From contig CANHCG010000100.1 in assembly GCA_947459055.1 (NCBI GenBank), positions 1 through 6,633 on the forward strand: 6,633 bases of DNA, read 5' to 3'. The translations under genes were made by a program, and so were the position numbers. The DNA comes from Cytophagaceae bacterium (GTDB taxonomy: Bacteria; Bacteroidota; Bacteroidia; Cytophagales; Spirosomataceae). Positions 1-6,633 of the stretch are shown here, one piece after another. Numbering within the stretch: position 1 is the stretch's first letter; every line of letters begins with the position of its first letter. The notes under the pieces were generated by a model, which worked only from the letters and a program-made list of their open reading frames with translations, ran no database searches and was not told where the DNA came from.

Positions 1-724
1 AGGGGGAAATTTCAAGTCTTCATGGTTTGCTTTGTATAATGGTCGGAAAGATTATGGTGAAAGTAAAACGATGACTGATTTGTTGGGTTCTTTAGGTGAC
101 TCTCGCCAGAAGGCATTTGGTGGAGCTACACAGGATCAAACGGCTAGTAATGCCTTAGAAACGTCTAATGTAGGTGTTCCTTATGGATTAGTTCGAGCGA
201 AAGTGGAAGCATTTACGTCAGCTAATTCAAATTGGGCTCGTATCCTACGGGGAGATTTCCGTAAGGAAAATGGTAATGTGGTCGTTATGTCTGCTGGTCA
301 AATTGCATTAGCAAGAGCAGAGGCGGCCAATTATGGTTGGACGTCTGAATCCTTATCTACGACATATAGTACAGGTATTTCTTTATCGTATGAACAATGG
401 GGTCTTTCGGTTGCGAGTGATTATTTAGCTCAAGCGGGAGTTTCATTGGAAGCGGCAGGTGCGGCAGGTAATTTGAAAAAGATTGCTATTCAGCGCTACA
501 TTGCACACTATCCAGATGGCATGCAAGCCTGGAATATTTGGAGAAAAACAGGCTATCCTGAATTAACCCCTGCACCGGATGCAACGAATTCTTCGAAGCA
601 AATTCCAAGACGCTATACGTATGGTTCGACTGAGTTTACCTCAAACAAAGCGAATGCAGAAGCTGCCGTAGCGGCCATATCGGGTGGTGATACTCAAGAT
701 TCTAAAGTGTGGTGGAATAATTAA
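1..724 (+). CDS. SusD/RagB-like outer-membrane nutrient-binding lipoprotein, SusD-like_2 type (5' end outside the window)
   Basis: This is the C-terminal 240 residues of a SusD-family protein. The frame is open to the left edge (first full codon at 2), so the TTG at 32 is an internal Leu codon and not a start. SusD proteins are surface lipoproteins that close over a SusC barrel and capture ligand. Visible family marks, numbered within the fragment, are a helix with ARAEAANYGW (about 104-113), the block around IQRYIAHYPDGMQAWNIWRK (163-182) followed by TGYPEL, the IPRRYTYGSTEF segment (201-212), and the ending GGDTQDSKVWWNN (228-240). These match the C-terminus of the SusD-like_2 (PF12771) branch from memory; no search was run. 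Family members are usually around 500 residues, so about half is missing to the left, with the signal peptide and probably a susC-like gene before it. The stop codon lies inside a hairpin, and the next lipoprotein gene starts 36 bp later, suggesting one transcript. The substrate is unknown. Confidence 0.9.
   Translation, partial: GGNFKSSWFALYNGRKDYGESKTMTDLLGSLGDSRQKAFGGATQDQTASNALETSNVGVPYGLVRAKVEAFTSANSNWARILRGDFRKENGNVVVMSAGQIALARAEAANYGWTSESLSTTYSTGISLSYEQWGLSVASDYLAQAGVSLEAAGAAGNLKKIAIQRYIAHYPDGMQAWNIWRKTGYPELTPAPDATNSSKQIPRRYTYGSTEFTSNKANAEAAVAAISGGDTQDSKVWWNN
452..469 (+). repeat. Perfect in-frame 9-bp tandem duplication in the first susD-like gene
   Basis: GCGGCAGGT occurs twice back to back at 452-460 and 461-469. 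It encodes Ala-Ala-Gly-Ala-Ala-Gly in a loop just before the conserved KKIAIQRYIAHYPDG block. The copies are identical at the DNA level, so the repeat could be recent or prone to slippage without breaking the frame. Confidence 0.7.
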
Positions 725-734
725 TAATTCCACC
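711..734 (+). other. Inverted repeat (RNA hairpin) spanning the stop codon of the first susD-like gene
   Basis: GGTGGAAT at 711-718 is perfectly complementary to ATTCCACC at 727-734, giving an 8-bp stem with an 8-nt AT-rich loop that contains the TAA stop (722-724). No run of T follows, so it does not look like an intrinsic terminator. It may be an mRNA stability or processing element between the susD-like gene and the downstream lipoprotein gene. The left arm also encodes the conserved WW near the C-terminus, so part of the match may be coincidental. The pairing is seen directly; the role is inferred. Confidence 0.5.
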
Positions 735-760
735 TTAAATCATATTAAAATAGTATTCAT

Positions 761-1714
761 ATGAAAAAGATAAATATAGCACTTTTACTAATGTTCTTGG
801 GAGCATTCGTAGTTCAGTCCTGCATTAAGGATGAAGTGGCCGAATTAGGTAATATTGGATCGGTATTCGTAAAGATCAATGATGGACCTACGAAGGCTTT
901 GTATTATGAGCCATTTACAACGAAGAAAAATGTAGTGGTTTTTAATATTCGTCGGGATGTAAATTCGCCAGCAGAATTAGCAAAAGCGGCAACGGTTTCA
1001 ATTATTGATGCACCTGAGTTGGTAGATTCGTACAATAAAGATAACGATGAAAGTTTCGAGGCATTGCCTACGTCCATTTTTACCTATGTGACAGATCCTT
1101 CAGTAACGAAATCGGGAAATAAGTTTACGATTAATTTTGCACCGAATGAGTTTGCGAAAAATGTTGAGATTAGCTTAGATGGATCTAAATGGGATTTGTC
1201 TAAAAAATTCGCGATTGGGTATAAAGTAACGGAGGCTCCAGGTGCTAAAATTTCTAGCGCTCAAAAGCAGATCGTAACGTTGATTAGCTTGAAAAATAAA
1301 TACGATGGGGTTTATTTGTTGACCGGTGCACATAATCGTGTTCCTTACAACTTCCCTTACAAAACAGTCGTATATATGATGACAGCTGGTGCGAATTCAG
1401 TTATTTATTACTGGCCGGATGCAGGAAGTTATGGTCACCCAATCGGTGTGGGTCCAGATCCGGAAAATGATTTAAGTTGGTACGGCTCTGGTATTTCTCC
1501 AGTGGTTGAATTTGATCCAAACACGAATGAAGTGGCTCGTGTGTTTAACAATCCACCGAATGCTACGGTAATTACCAAGTTTACAGCGGCGGGTGTGGCA
1601 AATTCTAATCGATATGATCCAGCCACGAAGAAAATGTATATTTCGTGGAATTATAACAATAACCCACTTCGGGCATTTGTGGACACGTTAACGTTTATTA
1701 AGCCTAGGCAATAG
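761..1714 (+). CDS. DUF1735 domain-containing surface lipoprotein (probable SusE-like accessory binding protein)
   Basis: This is a complete 317-residue protein. A lipoprotein signal peptide (residues 1-20: MKK, a hydrophobic stretch, then VVQS) ends at lipobox Cys21. The mature start C-I-K-D-E has acidic residues at +3 and +4, as in the Bacteroidota lipoprotein surface-export signal. Residues about 30-178 fit DUF1735 (PF08522): a region with YNKDNDESFEALP, then beta-rich sequence ending in VTLISLKNK. Residues about 181-317 form a second beta-rich domain opening with YDGVYLLTG and closing with FVDTLTFIKPRQ, which resembles the C-terminal domains of BT_3044-like (DUF4361) proteins; this second match is tentative. 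Such lipoproteins commonly follow susD in polysaccharide-utilisation-type loci and are thought to bind glycans at the cell surface. No catalytic motif is visible. The ATG at 761 is chosen because it gives the signal peptide directly. Its leader is AT-rich without a Shine-Dalgarno site. The gene is followed 19 bp downstream by a terminator stem, making it the last gene of its unit. Confidence 0.85.
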   Translation: MKKINIALLLMFLGAFVVQSCIKDEVAELGNIGSVFVKINDGPTKALYYEPFTTKKNVVVFNIRRDVNSPAELAKAATVSIIDAPELVDSYNKDNDESFEALPTSIFTYVTDPSVTKSGNKFTINFAPNEFAKNVEISLDGSKWDLSKKFAIGYKVTEAPGAKISSAQKQIVTLISLKNKYDGVYLLTGAHNRVPYNFPYKTVVYMMTAGANSVIYYWPDAGSYGHPIGVGPDPENDLSWYGSGISPVVEFDPNTNEVARVFNNPPNATVITKFTAAGVANSNRYDPATKKMYISWNYNNNPLRAFVDTLTFIKPRQ

Positions 1715-1733
1715 GCCATGCATTTTATTTGAC

Positions 1734-1763
1734 AAAAAAGGCAGCGTTTTCGCTGCCTTTTTT
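1734..1763 (+). terminator. Strong Rho-independent terminator, potentially bidirectional
   Basis: A perfect 13-bp stem is formed by AAAAAAGGCAGCG (1734-1746) and CGCTGCCTTTTTT (1751-1763) around a TTTT loop. The core is a 7-bp GC-rich stem, followed by a T-rich run reaching 1769 with one interrupting G. The matching A-run on the left gives a T-run on the other strand, so it could also stop transcription from the right. It begins 19 bp after the stop codon of the DUF1735 lipoprotein gene and separates the two uptake loci. Confidence 0.93.
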
Positions 1764-1984
1764 GTTTTTACCCCTTTTGATGGTTTTTTTTCAAGAAAAC
1801 GGATGGAAGTGGATAGGGTAGGCCAACTTGCTAAAATCCAATGTGTATAAATGGCATTATAACCCCTAATCGGCTTTTTGGGCATATAAGCGCATTTTAT
1901 CTAATTTTTTTCTTGGTTTCATATAAGTTTATTTATAATTTGCCGATTATTCAATATTAAATTTTCATAAACAAACAGAAAAAC
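1764..1984. other. Non-coding spacer between two uptake loci
   Basis: This AT-rich stretch between the terminator and the susC-like start holds the putative promoter and 5' leader of the second module. Possible reading frames here are short, overlap the terminator on the other strand, and look like no known protein. I see no tRNA, riboswitch or clear operator. The octamer CATATAAG occurs twice (1883-1890 and 1920-1927), which could be chance in such AT-rich DNA. Confidence 0.6.
1913..1942 (+). promoter_or_regulatory. Putative Bacteroidota-type housekeeping promoter for the susC-susD module
   Basis: A TTG at 1913-1915 is followed after 18 bp by TATAATTTG at 1934-1942. This approximates the Bacteroidota primary-sigma pattern of TTTG or TTG near -33 and TAnnTTTG near -7. 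The match is imperfect, because there is one extra base between TA and TTTG. Transcription would begin near 1948-1950, leaving a leader of about 35 nt that ends in A-rich sequence before the ATG at 1985. It lies downstream of the terminator and upstream of a gene that otherwise has no promoter. Motif and spacing are seen; activity is inferred. Confidence 0.4.
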
Positions 1985-4900
1985 ATGAAAAAACTCTTAC
2001 TCATTTGGGTAATTATCGCATGTAGCATTACATCGATCATGGCTCAAACCAGACAAGTAACTGGAAAAATCACTTCTTCTGAGGATGGAAGTGCTTTGCC
2101 AGGGGTTAGTGTTAGTTCTAAGGGGTCAACCAAAGGGACTACATCTAATGCCGACGGTTCCTATGTGATTTCGATTGCAGATGGTGCTTCGTTGGTATTC
2201 AGTTTCGTTGGATTTAATTCACAAACTGTTACAGTAGGCAATCGTTCAGTGATTGACGTTAAATTAACTGTAGATAATACGCAATTATCTGAGGTAGTTG
2301 TAGTCGGTTACGGTACGAAAAAACGCCAAGAATTTACCGGATCTGCTTCGACCATTAAAGCGGCAAGTATCGCTGAGCGTCCTGTGCAGAGTTTCTCTCA
2401 AGGATTAACAGGTCAAGCGGCTGGGGTTAACATTACTCAACCTAACGGTTTATTGAATAACCCACCGGTTATTCGTGTGCGTGGTTTGAGTTCATTATCC
2501 CTAAGTTCATTTCCTTTGGTCGTAATTGACGGGATACCTATTTCAACGGATAACGTTTCCGCTAACTCGACAACCAATAATCCTTTAGCGGATATAAACC
2601 CGTCGGATATTGAGTCCATTGACGTTCTAAAAGATGCGGCTTCAGCTGCTATCTACGGTTCTCGTGCAGGTGCTGGGGTTTTATTAATCACCACCAAACG
2701 CGGAAAATCAGGAAAAGCAAAAGTATCTATCGATTCATGGGCTGGCGTAAATTCAGCCGTTCGTCTTCCAGATGTATTGAACGCAGAACAGTATATGTTC
2801 CACAAAAATTCAGCGATTGCAAATGCGCTTTTGTTGAATCCGAATGCGGTATCATCTACCCAACGGAATTCGTTGAACCAATCGTTCTTGCCAAATTACA
2901 ATGAGGATGGTTCTTTAATTGACACGGATTGGTATAAAGAAGTATATCAAACAGCGTTTTCACAAAACCATAACATGACAATCACAGGAGGAACAGACAA
3001 AACGTCTTATTACTTCTCGGCAGGTTTTTCAGATCAAGATGGATTTTTGAAAAGCAATAGTTTCGAAAGACGTTCAGGTCGTTTCAATATGGATCACCAG
3101 GCGACTAAATGGTTGAAGTTCACAACAAACTTTAATTATTCAAACACGTTTAACAAGGCGCCAATGTCTGGTTCTAATCCAGGAGGTGCTTTTAATACCT
3201 CAGGTTTAGGTCGTATCGCAGTGGCACAGGTACCTAATTTACCTGCTTATTTGCCAGATGGTAATTACAATTTGGAGAATAATACGGTGGGGCGGATGAA
3301 TAATCTCTTGCCAGCGCAGTTTCCAAATCCGGCAGTTGTTCGTGATTTAGATAAAATCACTTCTGAAAATACGCGTTTGATTGCGAATTTAGGAGCTGAG
3401 ATTAAAATCATTGAAGGCTTAATGTATAAGATTAGTTATTCATGGGATCGTAGAAATACGGAAAACATTCGGTTCTTCAATCCATACAATGGAGACGGAT
3501 GGGCTGCCAGTGGAGATGCTTACAACAATACGGCTCGCTCGGACAACTGGAACTTGATCAATACCTTGCAATACAATTGGAAGTTAGGCGAGAAACACAA
3601 TTTCTCAGCGGTTTTGGGTTCTGACTCTCAAAAAACACGCGTATTAAACTGGGGAGCGCAACGTCAAACCTTGGCTGATTACTTTTTCACCGATTTCCAA
3701 GGAAATTTCGGAACGAACTTAGCAGCAGGAAATGGTATCTACCAAGTTTCTTATGAGGCTTATTTAGGTAGCTTCTCATATAACTATGCAGGTAAGTATT
3801 TCTTAAGTGGTAACTACCGTCGTGATGGTAACTCTGCGCTTTCAGCTGAAAACCGTTGGGGTGATTTCGGTGGAGTATCTGCCGGTTGGACTATCTCGGA
3901 AGAGAAGTTCTTCAAAAACATGGATTTAGGAAATAAGATCTCTAATCTTCGATTAAAAGCATCTTGGGGTAAAGTTGGTAACGGTAACGTACCAAACGCC
4001 TATGGATCGTATTCGACCTTTGGTTCAGGATTGTATGGGGCAGCGCCAACCTTGGCGTTTAACCAAGCAGGTAACAAAGACTTGAAATGGGAAACTTCTG
4101 AACAAACCAACTATGGTATTGACATCAGTTTCTTGAATGATCGGATTACGGTTGAAGCAAATTATTACAACAAAGACATTAATAATTTGATCTTGAACGT
4201 ACCACAAGCACCTTCAAAAGGTATTCCAGGTAACTCGATTTTGGCTAACGTAGGTTCGATGTACAACCGAGGATATGAATTAGCTGTTACGGCTACACCT
4301 ATCGATCGTGGTGGTTTTATGTGGACAACGAATTTGAATTTTGCGACCAACGAAAACATGGTTACTTCATTAGTTGATGCCAATACTCCTATTTTAACAG
4401 CAACTTCTGGTTTAGAGGTTACGTCCATTACCAAAGTAGGTTATTCAGCAGCTCAAATTTATGGTGTTAAAACTGGGGGTGTGAATCCTAACAATGGTCG
4501 TCGTATTTACATCCGTAAAGATGGAGTGAAAGTGCAATACCAACATTTAGGTGGTGCTAATGCATGGACATTCTTAGATGGTACTCCTACCGTTTCTCCT
4601 TCTTCAGAACAACAAATTTTAGGAAATACCCTTCCAACGTTTTATGGAGGTTTCAACAATACCTTTAAATATAAAGGATTTGATTTGGGAGTGAACTTTA
4701 CTTTCTCAGGAGGTAACTTAATCTACAATGGTTCTCAGGCCGGTTTACGTGATCAGCGTGTTTGGAATAACTCAGTAGATGTCTTGAATTCTTGGACTAA
4801 AGTAGGTCAAATCACAGATATCCCTCGGGCTGTCTATGGAGACAACGTGTCGAATGGTTCATCATTCTTGATCGATGCTAATATTCAAAAAGGAGATTTC

Positions 4901-5134
4901 CTTCGTTTACAAACGGCTACGTTAGGGTATAAGATTCCAACGGATTTATCCAAATTGGGTATCAACTCAATTCGTGTTTACGCCCAAGCAAACAACGCAT
5001 TCCTTTGGACAGCGTATGCTGGGGTCGATCCTGAAATCTCAACGAATGGAGATTCAAACTTAGCTTCAGGTATTGAGCGTAATTCGATTCCACAAGCTCG
5101 ATCATTCACAATTGGTCTTAACATAGGTTTATAA
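1985..5134 (+). CDS. SusC/RagA-family TonB-dependent outer-membrane transporter
   Basis: This is a complete 1049-residue transporter, a normal length for SusC-like proteins. It would import a ligand captured by its SusD partner across the outer membrane, using energy from TonB-ExbBD. A Sec signal peptide (residues 1-20, cleavage after ...SIMA before Q21) leads into a carboxypeptidase-D regulatory-like domain (about 23-100; VTGKITSSEDGSALPGVSV and TTSNADGSYVI). The SusC-type TonB-box region LSEVVVVGYGTKKRQ is at 101-115. The plug domain (about 116-240) carries VVIDGIPI (from 179) and the SusC signature from INPSDIESIDVLKDAASAA (204-222) through IYGSRAGAGV to ITTKRGK (235-241). The rest is a beta-barrel rich in Asn, Gly and aromatic residues, ending ARSFTIGLNIGL. 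The last residue is Leu, where many outer-membrane barrels have Phe or Trp. There is no N-terminal STN domain, so direct signalling to a FecR-type anti-sigma factor is unlikely. The ATG at 1985 is favoured by the signal peptide and an A-rich leader. The susD-like partner follows after 19 bp. The substrate cannot be deduced. Confidence 0.96.
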   Translation: MKKLLLIWVIIACSITSIMAQTRQVTGKITSSEDGSALPGVSVSSKGSTKGTTSNADGSYVISIADGASLVFSFVGFNSQTVTVGNRSVIDVKLTVDNTQLSEVVVVGYGTKKRQEFTGSASTIKAASIAERPVQSFSQGLTGQAAGVNITQPNGLLNNPPVIRVRGLSSLSLSSFPLVVIDGIPISTDNVSANSTTNNPLADINPSDIESIDVLKDAASAAIYGSRAGAGVLLITTKRGKSGKAKVSIDSWAGVNSAVRLPDVLNAEQYMFHKNSAIANALLLNPNAVSSTQRNSLNQSFLPNYNEDGSLIDTDWYKEVYQTAFSQNHNMTITGGTDKTSYYFSAGFSDQDGFLKSNSFERRSGRFNMDHQATKWLKFTTNFNYSNTFNKAPMSGSNPGGAFNTSGLGRIAVAQVPNLPAYLPDGNYNLENNTVGRMNNLLPAQFPNPAVVRDLDKITSENTRLIANLGAEIKIIEGLMYKISYSWDRRNTENIRFFNPYNGDGWAASGDAYNNTARSDNWNLINTLQYNWKLGEKHNFSAVLGSDSQKTRVLNWGAQRQTLADYFFTDFQGNFGTNLAAGNGIYQVSYEAYLGSFSYNYAGKYFLSGNYRRDGNSALSAENRWGDFGGVSAGWTISEEKFFKNMDLGNKISNLRLKASWGKVGNGNVPNAYGSYSTFGSGLYGAAPTLAFNQAGNKDLKWETSEQTNYGIDISFLNDRITVEANYYNKDINNLILNVPQAPSKGIPGNSILANVGSMYNRGYELAVTATPIDRGGFMWTTNLNFATNENMVTSLVDANTPILTATSGLEVTSITKVGYSAAQIYGVKTGGVNPNNGRRIYIRKDGVKVQYQHLGGANAWTFLDGTPTVSPSSEQQILGNTLPTFYGGFNNTFKYKGFDLGVNFTFSGGNLIYNGSQAGLRDQRVWNNSVDVLNSWTKVGQITDIPRAVYGDNVSNGSSFLIDANIQKGDFLRLQTATLGYKIPTDLSKLGINSIRVYAQANNAFLWTAYAGVDPEISTNGDSNLASGIERNSIPQARSFTIGLNIGL

Positions 5135-5137
5135 TAT

Positions 5138-5144
5138 AAAAGGA
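5138..5144 (+). promoter_or_regulatory. Shine-Dalgarno-like site before the second susD-like gene
   Basis: AAAAGGA at 5138-5144 lies 9 nt before the ATG at 5154, within the 19-bp susC-susD spacer. It is the only start in the window with a recognisable AGGA core; the other two complete genes have AT- or A-rich leaders only, as is usual in Bacteroidota. It supports the chosen start and efficient separate initiation of the partner lipoprotein. Confidence 0.45.
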
Positions 5145-5153
5145 TATACGAAC

Positions 5154-6596
5154 ATGAAATTATTCACAACAAAAATAGGAATGCTTGCCATCACAGTGGC
5201 CTTAAGTCTTTCCTCGTGTAATAAAGAATTCTTGAACGCAGTTCCGGAATTAGATTTGTCTGATGCGACGGTGTTTAATACACCAGCGCGTGTACTTTCT
5301 CAGGTGAACGGATTATATAGTTCAGCGAAATCAGGAAGTTTATTTGGAGGTCGTTATTTGATTTATAATGACATTCGTGGCGAAGATTGGGTTAACCGGA
5401 CGACGAACTCGGTTACGGGTTATTCAACCTACCAAGGAAACCAGGATCCTTCGGATTCTTATTTAGCAGGGTTTTGGAATGTGGGCTACGGTACAATTAA
5501 TCGCGCAAACTTGTTTTTAGAAGGTTTAGCGGCTAATCCAACGGTTGTGCCTGCAACAACGGCAGCTAATTACCGAGGAGAAGCGAAATTCATTCGCGCC
5601 TTGACTTATTTTGCTTTGGTACAATATTTTGCGAAGCCATTTGTATTGGACAAAGGTGCTTCGGCTGGTTTGCCATTGCGTTTGAAAGGAGAGACTTCTT
5701 CGGCAAATAATGCCCTTGCACGTAGTTCAGTTGCGCAGGTCTATGATCAAATTCTTAAGGATTTGAACGAGGCAGAGGCGGAATTGCCTGATAGCTATTC
5801 TTCAGCTTTATTGAACACAACACGTGCACACAAAAACACGGCGATTGCTTTAAAGACTCGTGTTTTATTAGCAAAAAATGATTTTGCAGCTGTGATTACG
5901 GAAGCCAATAAAATTGTTTCTGCGACAGCTCCATTTAGAAATACGGCTCGTGTTGCATCTGCTTTACAAGCGGATGTATCGAACGTTTTCAAGGCCCCTT
6001 ATACGACATCGGAATCGATTTTCTCTTTCCCGATGGATGCGACAAATGCTCCGGGAACGCAAAATCAATTGGGGTATTATTTTAATGCTGGAAACGTTGA
6101 GTATTATTTGAATATTGGCCCTACAGGTGTTTATAATCAAGCACAATTTAGAGCAACGGATGATCGGAAAACTAAATTAACGATAGCTAAAACAGCTGTA
6201 GCGAATTTCCCTTCTAGCATAAAGTTCAGTGGGGTGTCTCCATACATCGATTATGTTCCAAACATTCGTTATGCAGAGGTGCTTCTAAATCTTGCGGAAG
6301 CTGAGGCGGAAGTGGGAAGTCAGACTCGTTCATTGGCGTTGTTGACGGCGGTACACCAACGTTCTGATGCTACTTACGATTTTGGCACTTTGTCTAAAGC
6401 GGATTTAATCAAGGCAATTTTGATGGAGCGTCGGATTGAATTTTTAGCAGAAGGTTTCCGTGCGAATGACGTATTGCGTCGTGGGGATCCTTTGAATTCA
6501 TTTGGAGCCGGTGCGGTGATTCTTTCTTCAGATCCTCGCTATATCTATGGTATTCCATTAGGAGAAATTCAAACGAATCCAGCGATTGGTAAATAA
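5154..6596 (+). CDS. SusD/RagB-family outer-membrane nutrient-binding lipoprotein, SusD_RagB type
   Basis: This complete 480-residue lipoprotein is the partner of the SusC-like transporter 19 bp upstream; together they form a lidded importer on the cell surface. The lipoprotein signal peptide runs to residue 21, with lipobox Cys22 in SLSSC, followed by the classic SusD start NKEFLN. The N-terminal SusD-like_3 (PF14322) part carries the TPR-like helix GEAKFIRALTYFALVQYF (142-159). The C-terminal SusD_RagB (PF07980) part carries RYAEVLLNLAEAEAE (372-386), LLTAVHQRSDATYDFG, ERRIEFLAEGFRANDVLRRG (425-444) and the terminal block around IPLGEIQTNP (467-476). These are family motifs recalled from knowledge, not a database result. 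It is shorter than many SusD proteins (often 500-600 residues), but both ends and the core motifs are present, so it looks intact. It belongs to a different SusD branch from the fragment at the left edge. The substrate is unknown. Confidence 0.96.
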   Translation: MKLFTTKIGMLAITVALSLSSCNKEFLNAVPELDLSDATVFNTPARVLSQVNGLYSSAKSGSLFGGRYLIYNDIRGEDWVNRTTNSVTGYSTYQGNQDPSDSYLAGFWNVGYGTINRANLFLEGLAANPTVVPATTAANYRGEAKFIRALTYFALVQYFAKPFVLDKGASAGLPLRLKGETSSANNALARSSVAQVYDQILKDLNEAEAELPDSYSSALLNTTRAHKNTAIALKTRVLLAKNDFAAVITEANKIVSATAPFRNTARVASALQADVSNVFKAPYTTSESIFSFPMDATNAPGTQNQLGYYFNAGNVEYYLNIGPTGVYNQAQFRATDDRKTKLTIAKTAVANFPSSIKFSGVSPYIDYVPNIRYAEVLLNLAEAEAEVGSQTRSLALLTAVHQRSDATYDFGTLSKADLIKAILMERRIEFLAEGFRANDVLRRGDPLNSFGAGAVILSSDPRYIYGIPLGEIQTNPAIGK

Positions 6597-6600
6597 GGTA

Positions 6601-6622
6601 AAATGATCTGATTGATCGATTT
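6601..6622 (+). other. Weak hairpin just after the second susD-like gene
   Basis: AAATGATC at 6601-6608 can pair with GATC plus ATTT at 6614-6617 and 6619-6622, with a single bulged G at 6618 and a 5-nt loop. It is AT-rich and lacks a following T-run, so it is not a convincing terminator. The remaining bases to 6633 contain no gene start I can support. Confidence 0.2.
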
Positions 6623-6633
6623 CCTATTGAAAT

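Noticed and set aside
32..724. Translation start at TTG 32 for the first protein
   Set aside because: The frame stays open to the window edge, and residues before it continue the same protein; a SusD start would need a lipoprotein signal peptide, which is absent.
1688..1885. 65-codon reading frame on the minus strand in the intergenic region
   Set aside because: It runs through the terminator stem and the end of the lipoprotein gene, has no recognisable family features, and its composition reflects the A/T runs.
1877..1907. Alternative promoter with TTTTG at 1876-1880 and a TA-rich box about 19 bp downstream
   Set aside because: The downstream box lacks the TTTG end of the Bacteroidota -7 element, so the 1913-1942 candidate is better.
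1883..1927. Direct repeat CATATAAG (1883-1890 and 1920-1927) as a possible operator
   Set aside because: An 8-bp repeat in a 270-bp AT-rich spacer is close to chance expectation, and the 37-bp spacing fits no known regulator family that I can name.
4165..4434. 89-codon minus-strand frame opposite the susC-like gene
   Set aside because: It is antisense to barrel-coding sequence with clear family motifs, and it has no leader or homologous character of its own.
5914..6111. 65-codon + strand frame inside the second susD-like gene
   Set aside because: It lies wholly within a well-supported gene in another frame and has an Arg/Leu-rich composition typical of out-of-frame translation.
6603..6611. 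ATG at 6603 as the start of a following gene
   Set aside because: The frame reads ATG ATC TGA and stops at the third codon.

Overview
The window looks like chromosomal DNA of a member of the Bacteroidota. Three things support this: two SusC/SusD-type outer-membrane uptake modules, AT-rich spacers with A-rich leaders instead of strong Shine-Dalgarno sites, and lipoproteins with acidic residues just after the lipobox cysteine. The protein sequences read like those of Cytophagales or a related environmental order, but that placement is an impression, not a measurement. All genes lie on the + strand.

Region 1 (1-1714) is the end of one uptake locus. It holds the C-terminal 240 residues of a SusD-like protein of the SusD-like_2 type, whose 5' part and presumed SusC partner lie left of the window. 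After a 36-bp spacer comes a 317-residue DUF1735-type lipoprotein. A hairpin spans the susD-like stop codon, and a strong Rho-independent terminator (1734-1763) closes the locus.

Region 2 (1715-1984) is a 270-bp non-coding gap. It contains that terminator and, at 1913-1942, a plausible Bacteroidota-type promoter for the next locus. I see no small gene or RNA gene in it.

Region 3 (1985-6596) is a complete second module: a 1049-residue SusC-like TonB-dependent transporter, then 19 bp later a 480-residue SusD-like lipoprotein of the SusD_RagB type. The last 37 bp have no gene. By family knowledge, SusC forms the outer-membrane barrel and SusD the surface lid that captures ligand; energy comes from TonB. 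The DUF1735 lipoprotein probably plays an accessory ligand-binding role for the first module.

No glycoside hydrolase, peptidase, regulator, sigma/anti-sigma pair or mobile element lies in the window, so the substrates cannot be read from it. The SusC has no N-terminal STN signalling domain, which argues against direct control by a FecR-type anti-sigma factor. I found no previously undescribed system; the second-look items are modest: tandem modules of different SusD subfamilies, hairpins after both susD-like genes, the accessory lipoprotein and the promoter.
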